A stretch of DNA of 64,000 nucleotides from Nothopassalora personata (lineage: Eukaryota > Ascomycota > Dothideomycetes > Mycosphaerellales > Mycosphaerellaceae): positions 2,728,001 to 2,792,000 of the forward strand of contig CM066290.1 in the NCBI GenBank assembly GCA_033816765.1. Direction: 5' to 3'. Numbering within the stretch: the first letter of the stretch is position 1; the number at the start of each line of letters is the position of its first letter. The position numbers and the translations under genes were made by a program. Positions 32,192-42,959 of the stretch are shown in pieces. The notes under the pieces are model-generated. The model did no database searches. It saw only the letters and a list, made by a program, of their open reading frames with translations, and was not told the origin of the DNA.

Positions 32192-33565
32192 CTAATCCTC
32201 ATATCTAGGCCCGTCGTCCTCTTCCTCTACCTTGGGCTCCTCTCTCCTCGGTGGCGGCTGCTGTTGTTGGACTTGTTGCGCCTTGGCAGCCTCGTGTCTC
32301 CTCCGCTGCTCCTCTTCATGTTTGCGCTTCTCTTCTCTCTGTCTCTGCTCTTGTTCGGCGGCTCGTGCCTTCCACGCACGTTTAATCTCACCTGCCTCCC
32401 TGATCAGGTCCTGCTCCGACGTCGCATCCTCGATACTTTCGATGACGCTCATCACCACACTATAGTGATTGGCATCCGTCTTGTCGTCGCGGAAGCGCGG
32501 GTAGCCATCGTCAAGCTTTGGTCTCCAGCGACCGGTGTCGGCCTCACGCCAGCATTCAATGATTCGCCAGTCTATCATCTCGCGTTTCGCCATGATAGCA
32601 TTCCACTCCTCTTGTGTGAGGTACAGCTCGGCGAACTTGTGGTAGCCCTTAGCATTGCCAGGTCCGCCGTTGGTGTGCAACTCAATGCGTGGAGGTCGTT
32701 CGTAGTCCTCGTACTCGCCTTCGTCGTCCACTTCCTTGGGGTGTTCGCAGTACTGCAGGCGGAAATCGACAGTGTTCTCGTGGGGCGGCTTCCATTTGAG
32801 GATGTGCGGATCGGTGCCCGGCACATAGCCAGTGCCCAGGCAGGTGAATATGAGGCCATCGTTGCCGTGAGGAAGCGAAGGGATGACGTCGTTGAACATC
32901 ATCTCGATGCCGTAGCTCATCTGGGGGTTCTTGATACTGATGGTGAACGGCTGGGCTTCCACGTCTTCCTTGAAGTCTGGGACTGCCGCAAATGCCTTCC
33001 ATGGTTCATAGACGAAAGTCTTGAAGCGCCCAATGCGGCTGTTGTAGGGCTTGTGCAGGAGAGACTGGCGGTCGAGGGCCAGTATGTCGAAGATCATATA
33101 TGTTAACTGTACTTTGCCGTTCTTGAACGTCTGTCGCACGAGCTCGCCGTCGAGGAGCGTGCCATTGTGGAAGCCGTGCTGGTGGAAAGGAGGGTTCCTC
33201 GGCCGACCCGTCCGGTCGTCTATGTTCGCGGTCGGCAGGTGCAGATATCCTTGTTGGATGTAGTAGTAGTCGTTCTTGCGGTCGATGAGGAACTGCGCTT
33301 CATACGGCGGCTGATCGGGGCCGTACGAGTCCTGCGTGAGGAAGAGCAAGCATCTGATGCCGTCCGTCTTCTCGGCCACGTAGTAGTCCTGCTCCTTCAG
33401 CTCGCGTAGGTGGCGGCGCGCGAACGACACTGGCTGCGCGCCAGGGAAACTGGATTTATCGCGCTGGAGGATATCACACACGCGGTTTCGCAGGTGATAC
33501 GCATCTTGTTCAGGCACTTTGATCGTGTGCAGCTCGGGGTCGTCGAGCCTGATCGTGGTGCCCAT
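32192..33565 (-). CDS. CEG1: mRNA guanylyltransferase (capping enzyme alpha subunit)
   Basis: Nuclear enzyme that transfers GMP from GTP to the 5' diphosphate end of pre-mRNA through a lysyl-GMP intermediate. It has 457 aa in one exon, start MGTTIRLDDPELHTIKV. Nucleotidyltransferase motifs in order: I, EKTDGIR with the nucleophile Lys66; III, YYYIQQ region; IIIa, TLLDGELV; IV, GNDGLIFT; V, ILKWKPP. The OB-fold part carries GRWRPKLDDGYPRFRDDKTD, the motif VI region (WRPKxR-like). The last 70 residues are a charged Glu/Gln/Arg coiled tail (EQEQRQREEKRKHEEEQRRR) with a polyQ/P stretch, longer than in yeast. An RNA triphosphatase is a separate protein in fungi and is not in this window. Confidence 0.96.
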   Translation of the reverse strand: MGTTIRLDDPELHTIKVPEQDAYHLRNRVCDILQRDKSSFPGAQPVSFARRHLRELKEQDYYVAEKTDGIRCLLFLTQDSYGPDQPPYEAQFLIDRKNDYYYIQQGYLHLPTANIDDRTGRPRNPPFHQHGFHNGTLLDGELVRQTFKNGKVQLTYMIFDILALDRQSLLHKPYNSRIGRFKTFVYEPWKAFAAVPDFKEDVEAQPFTISIKNPQMSYGIEMMFNDVIPSLPHGNDGLIFTCLGTGYVPGTDPHILKWKPPHENTVDFRLQYCEHPKEVDDEGEYEDYERPPRIELHTNGGPGNAKGYHKFAELYLTQEEWNAIMAKREMIDWRIIECWREADTGRWRPKLDDGYPRFRDDKTDANHYSVVMSVIESIEDATSEQDLIREAGEIKRAWKARAAEQEQRQREEKRKHEEEQRRRHEAAKAQQVQQQQPPPRREEPKVEEEDDGPRYED

Positions 33566-33963
33566 GCTGAGGAGGATCTTTGGTGGTCAGACAGAATGAG
33601 GCAGTCCAGGCGGAATCATCGTCCTTCCCATCACCAATTGTGCGCGACATTCACCTGCCTGCTAGTTCTACTGAACGAATGCGGCAAATGCCGCAGCGGT
33701 CTTGCCTCCGAGCCAATCAACGCCGACTGCCAGCCGTCCCTCATACATACAATCACATCAACACTGTTCGAAGCTGATCATTACATAGGCGAAGTCTTTG
33801 CCATCCGGTCCTCTGTTTAAGTGATACTATTATGGTATATCATGAGCTCAAACATGGTAACACAAACATTGTTTGCTTGACCAGCCTCCAGTGCTATTCA
33901 TTGTCTAAACCATTCTCATACCGAGTTTCGAATCTACGTTGGATGCACACTAGCGAACAACCT
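33566..33963. other. Intergenic, nothing recognised
   Basis: About 400 nt upstream of the capping enzyme start and downstream of the small hypothetical gene; it should hold the capping-enzyme promoter. Confidence 0.6.
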
Positions 33964-34473
33964 CTACAGCAACTCATTTGGCCCAGACGCCGAACCAGTC
34001 TTCAGACCTGTTGGAAGCTCCTCATCACCGGCTGCCACCGTAAAAGGCGTGAACTGTGATGCGCTGGAAAAGGTTCGAGTGTATGTGGCGGTTCTCGGCT
34101 TCAGGCTGTCGCTGGCAAAGTCATGTCCATTTGTCATGATGTCAGTGCATATGGCCTGTCTGAAAGCGTTGAATGGTCCTTGTAAGTCGCATTGATTGTT
34201 GCTCTCGAGCACAAGAGTGTGATAGTCGACGTCACCTTTCAAGAAGTCTTCCGAGCAGAACATGACAGCTGATAAGCTTTGGGGTGAACGGTCGTGATCA
34301 CCTGTCATCGATCAGACGCAACCCTCGAATCAACGCTTGAAGAAACTCGCCTTTTCACGGTCCACGCCCAAGTCGCCGCAGATTACAGGGTCTTGAAGTC
34401 TTAATGCGAAGGTTGTCCCGCCGCAGACATCAGCGTTGATGGCAGAAGCTGCTATGCCGGCCGTTCTTGACAT
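33964..34473 (-). CDS. Small hypothetical protein, tentative two-exon model
   Basis: Tentative exons 34473-34347 and 34301-33964, joined over a 45-nt intron (donor GTTTCT is weak, acceptor CAG good, CTGAT branch-like site 13 nt before the end). The model gives 154 aa. Exon 1 reads MSRTAGIAASAINADVCGG then FALRLQDPVICGDLGV; exon 2 has AVMFCSEDFLKGDVDYHTL, QCDLQGPFNAFRQAICTD and SSASQFTPFTVAAGDEELPT. Four Cys and the tone of the sequence suggest a small secreted protein, but no signal peptide is seen at this start, so a further 5' exon may be missing. Not assigned to a family. Confidence 0.4.
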
Positions 34474-34963
34474 GTTAGGGACCTGTACGGTCCGTGTCGG
34501 GCTCGAATGTCATGGCTGTCGCGGTTCCGACGGCTTAAACCGACGGCTTGAAGCGAAAGTATTGGAAGGCCGCTTCATGGTGCCATGGCAGCGTCGTCTT
34601 CACTCGAATTGGTGATTGAGGGTAATAGTGAAGAAATGAGATCGGTCTGTACGGAAGCCGTAACAGCTACCAGAAAGGTGCTTGCACATGTCCGTGGTTT
34701 GTAAGGCCTAGGTGTTACTCAACATTGCAGGCTTATCCAGGCCTTGTGCCACTGCTGCGTCAACTCGTGGTACGGTGCATGATCGCTCCTCAAAGCCATT
34801 GGACCTCGTATCGCCACAATGCGATGACAAGGCGAGTCGAGAATGCCGAGAAGCACAACAAGATTCGAACAGATTCGAGCGTTCAGATTGCCAGGTGAGG
34901 ATGTCCCTAATATCAGGTACTCCTTGCGGCTCCTCGGCTGATCAATGGTCTCGGACTGATCAA
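34474..34963. other. Intergenic, nothing recognised
   Basis: About 490 nt. It may hold a missed first exon and promoter for the small gene on its left, and the 3' end of the acyltransferase. Confidence 0.5.
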
Positions 34964-36511
34964 TCAACGTGCATCGTGCGCGAAAGCGTTGTCTCCCACA
35001 GTACGCAGCAGTTCAACGTCTGTGGCAGCGTGGGCTTCAACGTTCGCATGCGAAGGCAGTAATGTCCCATTCTCACCATATGCCGCGATTGGTGCTAAGG
35101 ATAGACCAAGATACCAGTCATCGATGCGCCGCGCGAGTTTTGTACTTGGTCTGTCGATAGCCATCTCTGTCCAGTGCGCCACAATGAGACATAAGGGTAT
35201 CAGCGCACTGAGCAGCACAACGTAGCCCAGTAAGGTAAAGAGAGGATGTAAGAGGGTACCGTCCTCGTAAGAGTCGTCGATCCACTCTTTGCGCCCAATG
35301 AAGGAGTAAATGATGGACCTGAGCAGAGGTCCCACCGCGTTCAAAACGATGCGATGGGTCAAGTATAGCATATAGCTGACCCGTCCGAGATACCTCATGA
35401 ACGAGAGCTCGAACAGCCGTCTGACTCCCGCAAGATGACAGGCACCAAATATGAAGAGTATGCCAGACCAGCACCACCACAACCGCGTCCCTCCTTCGAC
35501 CTCAAGCCAGTTTGAAGGCAAAAGGCTCCTGAACCACGTGTATCCAGGCCGGGTATAAAATTGGCTATTCGTTGGCACGCCAGCCAGCAGCATCCCCACA
35601 ATGAGCATGACGATACATATAATATGTAAACGTCGGCTCGTAGTCCTCGTCAGCTCTTCAAAGCCTCCTGCATGCCTGACATAATTCGCGATCAGAATAC
35701 CAGTAGCGAACAGCCAGAAGTTCCACTCCGCTCTCAGACATGCATAGATTGCCACGACCCCGATCACAATCGTCCGCTTCCGATACTCCTCAAATCGACT
35801 GACGGCGAGTAGCACCGCGAAGACCAGCATAGATCCCGAAAACTCATACGGAATCGTCCACATAGTCCAGTCATACGCATGATTCGCATTATTACCGTTC
35901 CGATTAATCAGGAAAGGATTCGCAAACCTCTCATTGGCTTTCGCATAATCCCACAACTGCGCAAAAAGCGTCCGCTTCCTCTCCACGCCTCCAATATCCC
36001 TCCACCCCAACCACAATTCCAACATCTCCCATCCAGCAACCACAAAACACGGCACATACAATCGGACCCACCTCCGAAACGTCGCACTTCCCAGACTGTC
36101 CAGGATCTTCTCCCGCCTGCCCGCCTGGATCGATCCAAGCGGTCCCCAGCTCAAAACAAAGCCACTCAGCACAAAGAATACGCTAACCTGTGCGTGGCCT
36201 GAACACATCCATATCCTAAGTATCGGAAGTCTCCAGAAGTCCCAGAGTTGCCATCCCCCTTCCAGCTTGAGGCGCTCGTCCGGGATGGTGGTGGAGCCAA
36301 AGGGTGCTTCCACGTAGAAAGTGTTCCAGAAAGTGATATTGAAGTGGTAGATCATCACGAGAAATGCGGCAACACCTCGAAGACCATCGAGCCAGGCTGT
36401 TTCGCGGAGAATTGAGGTGCTGGAGTTGGGGGATGGGTAGCCGAAGAGGGTTTGGAATGTGAAGAGGTGGCGCCATGAGGATGGGCTGGGGGGCCTAGGG
36501 ATTGCGAGCAT
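34964..36511 (-). CDS. Acyltransferase-3 family integral membrane protein
   Basis: Multi-pass membrane acyl carrier/transferase of the PF01757 (OafA/NodX-like) family, 515 aa in one exon. The family opening ETAWLDGLRGVAAFLVMIYH supplies the RG motif and membrane-facing His. SGHAQVSVFFVLSGFVLSWG gives the second conserved block with FFVLSGF. RRWVRLYVPCFVV carries the R-x-x-RLxxP motif. About ten hydrophobic spans follow, including FWLFATGILIANYVRH and LLHPLFTLLGYVVLLSALIP. A late ELSFMRYLGRVSYMLYLTH matches the family's terminal LGxxSY.xYL.H. Fungal members of this family are often unassigned or linked to O-acetylation of small molecules or glycans; no partner gene is adjacent, so the substrate is unknown. 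Confidence 0.9.
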   Translation of the reverse strand: MLAIPRPPSPSSWRHLFTFQTLFGYPSPNSSTSILRETAWLDGLRGVAAFLVMIYHFNITFWNTFYVEAPFGSTTIPDERLKLEGGWQLWDFWRLPILRIWMCSGHAQVSVFFVLSGFVLSWGPLGSIQAGRREKILDSLGSATFRRWVRLYVPCFVVAGWEMLELWLGWRDIGGVERKRTLFAQLWDYAKANERFANPFLINRNGNNANHAYDWTMWTIPYEFSGSMLVFAVLLAVSRFEEYRKRTIVIGVVAIYACLRAEWNFWLFATGILIANYVRHAGGFEELTRTTSRRLHIICIVMLIVGMLLAGVPTNSQFYTRPGYTWFRSLLPSNWLEVEGGTRLWWCWSGILFIFGACHLAGVRRLFELSFMRYLGRVSYMLYLTHRIVLNAVGPLLRSIIYSFIGRKEWIDDSYEDGTLLHPLFTLLGYVVLLSALIPLCLIVAHWTEMAIDRPSTKLARRIDDWYLGLSLAPIAAYGENGTLLPSHANVEAHAATDVELLRTVGDNAFAHDAR

Positions 36512-36905
36512 GGTCTTGTTGATGCCAGTTTCATGTGGTGCAGTCTATGGCACGCGTGCCCATTTGGTAGTATTGATAGACATGATGTTCTGCTGATGAT
36601 AAAGTGTAGAACAGTTGCAGGGGCACTTGGCGACTTGAGGTCGAGCTTCAAGTATAGCCAACAGCGGCACGTTCCGAGAGGCTGAGTTTCGCTTGTCTGC
36701 AAGGTACCACTCGAATATGGTGTTCTTGATGGACTTCATTTCAAGAGCTAGGCACGATGTTGATGGTCTTGACTGCCTACATTACCAATATTCGTCATCA
36801 TACTTCATACCCCATGCATTCCACCACACTGCTAAATGTACAACATCTCCACCTTCCTGCTGATCATAAGTTCTCGGCCGCTCAATTGGGTATCTCAAAA
36901 ACAAC
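36512..36905. other. Intergenic, nothing recognised
   Basis: About 390 nt between the acyltransferase start and the Rds1 relic's stop on the same strand; promoter region for the acyltransferase. Confidence 0.6.
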
Positions 36906-38343
36906 TTAGCCAGCCTGGTAGAGACCGAGCGCGGCGATATGTGGATTGGTCAAGCTGAGGTTCAATGGTGTCAAGAACAGATGGCCAGTGTCGGTAAGTG
37001 CGATGAAGGCAGTGCCGTTCAGAGCTGGGTCCTCCTCGAAGACATCAGCGGCAGGCTGGTAAGTCGTGCCGCTAGCGTTGCCAGTCTTTTCCAAAGGCGT
37101 GTATGTGAGGGTGTATTGGCCCAGCCATGCAAAGAAGTGAGGCCCGCCGGCGGTAGTGGAGGTGACATAAGAGTTGTTTGGTCCAGTAGCCATGCCAGGA
37201 GCGTCCCAAGTGAGCTTAATGGTTCTGCCTGGGTAGCTGAGTGGGATTTCGCGGTCCTGCGAGATTGCAGCACAGCACGACTTGCCAGTCTCGTTGAATA
37301 GCAGGCAGTTGTCGTCATCTGGAACACTGGCAGACTCTGATGGATCACCGGTACGGTTGCCAGTGGTGAGCTCCCAATCCTCAGTGTCGTTGGCGTTGAT
37401 GCGGTTGGTGTTTGGCTGGTTGACGACATATAGGTTAGGGAAGTTCTGCCACGCAACTCGGATGTTGTCCTCTGGGCAGGATAAAATGTACTGCGAGAGC
37501 AGAGTCCAGTGCCAGCTTTGTGGGATACCTGGTGCGAACCAGATCGGCATTGGGTACAAACCGAGCATCTGGCGGAACACCGACTGCTGTCGAGCCGCAA
37601 TGGCCTCAGCTTGGACTAGGAGAGTAGCAACCTCGCGAGAGTCCAAGTGACCAATGAAAACCCAGTTCCCGACTCACCCCATCGAGTAAGCTTCTGCATA
37701 AAGTCGACGTACTCGCGGGCGGTGTTGAATGGGTAATCGTAGGTGCACTGTCTTGGAGCAGCATCCCAGCCGATCATGTTGGCGACGAGAGTAGCATGGC
37801 CAGCCTCCTGGACTGCCATGTACTGCAACAAATCGCGGTCGTGATTTGGTCAGACCTGCAGCCTCAAACTCAGACTCGTTAAAGATGGCCAGACCGTAGT
37901 GAAAAAGGTCAAGCTCGATCAGCTCCTGTGGATACCAAGAGCCAGGGTTTCGAAGTCATGATCGCTCTCGACCTAGAACACTGGAGTCTTGTCACAGCCC
38001 TTGCCACCCCATGGCTGGTATGGGATGACCTCAGGCTCCTGAAGCTTGCCGTTGTAGTTGTATTAAGTGGCAGCCTTGGGCAATGGCGAGATGGTAGCGC
38101 TGAGTGTAGTGGAAGCCTGCTCGGCGCCGGTGGTGGTTGGTGTGCCCTCGTAAGCACCATGATTAGTAATCTCGGTGGTTGCCGTAGTAAACAGCGATGG
38201 CGCGACTGAACGCCAGCACCAACCGCGAGATAGGGAGTCGCAGTAAGAGCGATACCTGTGGTGGTCGCCAGGAGTAGTAGTGTCGCCGCCAAGAAGGCCG
38301 AGAGTGGCAGCTACAAAGCTGCAATGTCGAGGACCGGTGCCAT
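36906..38343 (-). pseudogene. Rds1-like stress-response protein, disabled
   Basis: The family (fungal Rds1, ferritin-like fold, secreted or surface) is recognised by fragments in colinear order: MAPVLDIAAL and a hydrophobic leader, ITNHGAYEGTPTTTGAEQAS, QEPEVIPYQPWGGKGCDKTP, VESDHDFETLALGIH, IELDLFHYGLAIFNESEFEA, QYMAVQEAGHATLVANMIGW, KLTRWGESG, then an intact 246-aa stretch from DSREVATLLVQAEAIAARQQ to HIAALGLYQAG at 36906. The 5' half carries stops at 38311-38313 (TAG), 38063-38065 (TAA) and 37973-37975 (TAG). Reading frame changes fall near 38,205, 37,930, 37,855 and 37,670. The damage is indels and stops, not the CpA-type changes of the repeat block. The intact 3' ORF may still be annotated as a gene by software. 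Confidence 0.8.
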
Positions 38344-39036
38344 GGCTATGGTCGTTTTGCTTGCTATAGAGATCCTATCTATAAAATTCGCCAGGAGGAA
38401 GACCCGATATATATGCCACATCGGGCTGACAGGGCAGCACGATGCGCTCGCTGTCAACTCGTTCGCTGTGATGGCGATGATGTGTTGGTGACATGGAGAG
38501 ATCCTCTCGTCTTGGCATCGGCAAGGAGCACGGAAAGTCCGCGAACGAGTCGACTTACTCACTGGACCACAATCGCTCATGTCTCAACTACTGTCCATTG
38601 GTGATGACCACGTTGCGATGCGAGTGCAGTATAGTAAATGACCGCTCGCATATCTTTCACAGCCAATAGTCTCACCCTGGATGGCAACCGCCATATCGAA
38701 AGTGACTTCTTGAAGCGTGCATTGCAATACTAAGAGTTGGCATACTCGAAACGAATCTTGACACCGCAATCACATCAGGATACGAGAGCATAGGACCGCT
38801 GTAGGAGCTGGCGACATTAGTTCGTGACGTTGGGACAAGAAGTGGCAAAGGAATGTGTCGCCCATACGAAGCTACGAGAGAATCTCCACCGACACCAGTA
38901 AGAGAGTGTGATAGTATACAAATGCATCCTCGATGCAACGCCAGCTTTTGCTGCAGGTCACCTATGAACGTCTTATCCACGACCCTAGCATATGATATTT
39001 ATTCAGCCCTCACGCCGTGTATGGCGCTGGGAAACG
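38344..39036. other. Intergenic, nothing recognised
   Basis: About 690 nt. A TATATATAT stretch at about 38,408-38,416 may be the remains of the Rds1 promoter. No other feature seen. Confidence 0.55.
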
Positions 39037-40770
39037 CTACTGCTGGCTCTGGACCCAAAGCGGGCACTTCGAGTTCTGATGACTGCCCCCAACAACGCCT
39101 CTACGTCCGGCACCGCTTGTGGGGAAGCTGCCAGGCTGGAAGCCAGAAGTGAGGTCATTTTTGTTAAGACCGCGGTTTGGTCCGCCAGTGGACTGACGAC
39201 CAATACCGCCCTGCGAGCCACGGCCATAAGCGTCAACCTGCGACGCTCCGATACGCTGGTTGCCGAAATCATTCTCATCCTTGTCACTGGAGTCGAGCTT
39301 GGTAGAGTCGATGTCTTGATCGGCAAGCTGGGTGTTGTCCAACTCGCTATTGTCGCCGGCAGTCTGACGGTTGTTCTGCTGTTGACGCTGACGATGTTTG
39401 CCGACGACGCCGCCGAGATCGCCTTGACGCTTCTTGATGCCGCCACCGCTGCCGCTGCCGAGCAAGGTCAAAGAGCTGAGTGGGTTGAGCACGCCACCGC
39501 CCGTGGACTTCTGAACCTGGTTGTTCTTGAGCTCGCTCTCTGGCTTGAAGGCGAAGCCATCGTTGTCGACGGTTTGCGTGCTCTCCTGGTTCTGGACACC
39601 ACCGCCGCCAATGCCGTTGAGGAGGTTGAGGCCTGCAAGATTCTGGCGCTTCTTGACGCGACCTTCGGTGAGACCGCCGCCGACAGAGGTGAGTGAGCTC
39701 AATGGGTTGAGGCTACCGCCACCCTCAGAGTCCTGCACTTGGTTGTTCTCGAGGTTATTGACGCTACCAGTGTCATAGCTGTTGGGTTTGTAGCCGCTGG
39801 ACTTATAGCCACCAGTGTCGTGGCCACCACCAGAGCCATAGTCGTCGTTGTCCACGTATTGCTCGCTCTCCTGATTTTGTCGAGCTCCGCCGCCCAGGCC
39901 GTTCAGGAGACTGAGGGCCGGGAGGTCACGCTTCTGGTTGCTATCGTCATCCTCATCGTCATCTTGATCCTGGACCTGGTTGGAGGAAAGGCTTTGACGA
40001 CCACCACGGCCACCACCCTGGATCTTCTGCCATTTGCTCAAGCCGTTCTGGTCACCGCCATCGAGTCGGTTGGTGCTCATGTCGCCATCCTCAGAGTATT
40101 GATCGCTTGAGAGGAACGACGTCAGCCATTGCAAGGTGAGTGGATATTGTTTGACTTACAAGATGGCACAGAAAGCCTCGTCCGAGGAGGCGTGACCCTT
40201 TGGATCGACGATAGACTGGCTGTTGATCTGGTTGCAAGACTGTGAGCACTGCTGAGAGCACTCTGGAGCCTCATCTTTCAAAAACGTCTGGCAGTATTGG
40301 ATGCACTGCGCCTGGCAGTCGTCGCCGTCCTGCTGAGGGCGGCGGTTCTGCTGAGGGGACCACTGTCGGCCGCCAGTCCGCTGAGAATCCCACTGACCGT
40401 CTTCAGTCCTCTGAGGACGGTACTGACGCAGCTGGCTCTTGTCAGCCTGCGCATCGCGCTTCCAGCTCCAGTCATCGTCGTTGTAGTCGTTGGGCCGAGA
40501 GTGCCAGCGTGAGCCGCTGCAGTCGTCGTAGCGTGGATCGCATCGTCCACCACCGTAGCGGTCCAAGCGACTGCCGCGCCACTCATCGTGGTCACCATGT
40601 TTGACGGAAGCATCGACGACATCGCCGATGGCCTCTCCGAGATTGCCACCGAGAGCCCCGCTGTCCCCGTCCCAGCCGTGCTCGCCATGCTCTGCACGCT
40701 TGATGGCTGGGAGGGCATTGGCGATGCCAGCAACGCCAATGGCAGCAGCAATGATCGACTTGGTATGCAT
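39037..40770 (-). CDS. Secreted repeat protein with Kex2-type cleavage sites
   Basis: Two exons, 40770-40160 and 40105-39037, with a 54-nt intron, give 559 aa. The start MHTKSIIAAAIGVAGIANAL is a signal peptide, followed by PAIKR. Dibasic sites occur at KR24-25, KR104-105, KR262-263, KKR355-357 and KKR428-430. Behind the last three lie related blocks: DLPALSLLNGLGGGARQNQE, QNLAGLNLLNGIGGGGVQNQ and a diverged QGDLGGVVGKH. Each is preceded by ENNQVQDSEGGGSLNPLSSL or a close variant. An isolated Cys-rich patch (CQAQCIQYCQTF, CSQQCSQSCNQ) sits at residues 152-179. The layout fits a kexin-processed repeat (KEP) precursor releasing several peptides; this is inference from pattern. A TATA box lies 136-142 nt upstream of the ATG. 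Confidence 0.82.
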
Positions 40771-40905
40771 ACTGATTGATATGAAAGAGTGTGAAGTTCT
40801 GGTCAACAGAAAGGATAGACTGCTAAGTCACAAGTGAAGACTTCTGTATCGAACGAGGACGATGATAATGAAGAAAACCTAGTGTTGGAGATAATTGTCT
40901 GATGT

Positions 40906-40912
40906 CTTTATA
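40906..40912 (-). promoter_or_regulatory. TATA box of the Kex2-repeat gene
   Basis: TATAAAG on the minus strand, 136-142 nt upstream of the ATG at 40770. Confidence 0.5.
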
Positions 40913-41985
40913 TTGCCTCTTCGCTCTGTGAGCCTTCTGCCACTGTCGACCTCGTAGCCGTCAACGTGTGTGTCTGTTTCGCCCGTCACAATGGTTCCAT
41001 GAAAGCAGCCCGTGAAATTGTGGGACTCTATGATTCTGGAGAGATTGCACAAACGTGATGAAGCCGGAACATTCTCAATGCCGTGCTGCCGCGTGCTGGA
41101 GAACGAAAGGTGTAGGGACGAGGCATGCAGTGCGTGTATCGCCTTAGTCGGCGTATCCCAAATGCATCCTTGGGAGTGCCCTGGAGGTGTTGTCGCGCAT
41201 ACTTTGGCGAAAGTTAGGAAGTTCACATGGCTTTGTGTCAGGCCTTCTTGAGGCCAATGATCTCCGAGACTCTGAGCCAGCAATGCTTGATAATGCGCGA
41301 TTCTCGAACTATATTGGGATCGGAAGTGCGTAATTGAAACGTTCTGCGGGATGAAGGTTGAGACTTGGACCCTGTGATCAACCCGCCTGCTTTGAGCTCG
41401 TGGTGACCAAGCTGAGGCCAAGGGATTGGAAGACCGAGAGCAACGTGATAAACCGACGAGCGGTGGAGAACTGGCGTGGAGATCTTGGAGGGGTTTCGTC
41501 TGTGTTGAGACATAACGGCGAGGGAGAACAGCGTCTTGAGAAGCGTGGCGAGCCGAATAGTCGTGAAACAGCTCCAACGTCAAATGATGGTGATGGACTT
41601 GAGTCAAGAAGTGATGGGTGTTGCTATTGTTGCATAACGGCATATCACTCTGAGTGCTGCTGTGGAGTCTGACGACCGTGATGCACATTCGGCCAGCCTT
41701 CCTATTGCGCATGCTGCGGCTCTATGACCGATGCCGAAGCGTTGGCGGGACAAGGCCAAGGAGTTGGCTTTGAAGGGAGTCACATCGATGCCCGGCAATG
41801 ATACGCCCAAAGGGTGCGCGGCCACGCGGCGATACCTCAAATATGCATGTGCCCGCAACGTGGAACGCTACATGACGGTGTTGATCCTGGTCCTACCGAC
41901 TGCACGAGTTTCAGACCGTCCTCGTGGGTTTCTAGGCCGCTGTCGACCTCAGTCGCTGTCGCACCGTCCGCCGCGATCGATACGA
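40913..41985. other. Intergenic, upstream of the Kex2-repeat gene
   Basis: About 1.1 kb. A 277-codon minus-strand frame (40,879-41,712) runs through it without family resemblance or a credible start, and overlaps the TATA box, so it is not called. Confidence 0.5.
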
Positions 41986-42959
41986 CTACACTCCTCTGAC
42001 TTCTTGAGACAGGAATAGTGGATTCAGTATTGCTGCTGCCCATTCGTACGTGGTAAACAGAATGCCACCACTGAGAACGGTTCGACCTAGCCGCATGGTG
42101 GTACCCTTCCAGAAGCCTTTAACACCATAGTCGGAGATGATGCTATTGAAAGCATCCACTGTGCTGGCACCACGCGAGCTTTGGCAGCGGGTCTTGATCG
42201 TGTCGAATGGCTGGGTTGACAGCGTCGTCACAATACCAGCAACAGAGCCATTGGCGAAGTTCGTAAGAGTTGATTGCGGGATGTCCCTGGTGCGCTCGAA
42301 GTCCTTGAGAATATTGTACGTCCCCATTCGCATAGCCGTGGCACCAGCTTGTTTGAGCGTCGTTCCTGCGAAACCCCGGTAAAGACCGAGGAAGCCGTCG
42401 TCGTTCAAAATGGTTTTCACACAATGCGTTGCAGAGTTGAAACGCTTCTCGGTCCTTGCGTCGTCAATCAGGGCTGTCTTGATGCGCTCAGTGGGCGTGA
42501 CTGCTGTTATGCTTGCCACGCAACCTGATGCCATACCGCTGAGAAGATTACGTAGAGGACTCAAAGTGCCGGTCTCTGGGTCTTTGAACGTGTTCTTGAT
42601 CGTATCGAATGACAAGAAGCGGATGCCATCTTTGCCGACGGAGCCGACCACAAGCGGTACACAACCCTTATAGAGTGCTTTCAGACCTTCTCTACTATAC
42701 ACGTGGTAGACCACTCTGAACGGATTCTTGGGCGTTGGCTGGCCCTTTTGCTCGCGGAGTTGGACTCGCGTCTTCGCGAACTCGAAAGGATATGTTGCCG
42801 CTCCTTCCACAGCTCCCGCGAATCCACCCGCGAGCAGTGATACTACCGCCGGCGTCGAGGGCCCATCCTGACATATGATCAGTATTTGTTCATGCCGACA
42901 TGACACCTGCCACCTACATCCTTCATGTTCCCAGGCGCTGGAAAGGCAGTACTGTGCAT
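41986..42959 (-). CDS. Mitochondrial tricarboxylate (citrate) carrier-like protein
   Basis: Inner-membrane solute carrier (SLC25 family), 307 aa. Exon 1 is 42959-42918 (MHSTAFPAPGNMKD) and exon 2 is 42867-41986, with a 50-nt intron; starting at the later in-frame Met would give an N-terminus without homology. Three carrier repeats are present with PX[DE]XX[KR] signatures: YPFEFAKTRVQL, TPTERIKTALIDDAR and QPFDTIKTRCQS. LLAGGFAGAVEGAATYPFEF and GVKGFWKGTTMRLGRTVLSG are typical of the Ctp1 branch, which exchanges citrate for malate or other tricarboxylates. Substrate assignment is by resemblance only. Divergent from the deaminase gene over 415 nt. Confidence 0.9.

Noticed and set aside
32153..33106. 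317-codon plus-strand ORF
   Set aside because: Lies wholly antisense to the capping enzyme, whose motifs are unambiguous; composition is the mirror of that gene.
38992..39696. 234-codon plus-strand ORF
   Set aside because: Antisense to the Kex2-repeat gene; no own features.
40879..41712. 277-codon minus-strand ORF
   Set aside because: No family resemblance, no signal or domain, and it overlaps the TATA box of the next gene; likely a chance open frame.
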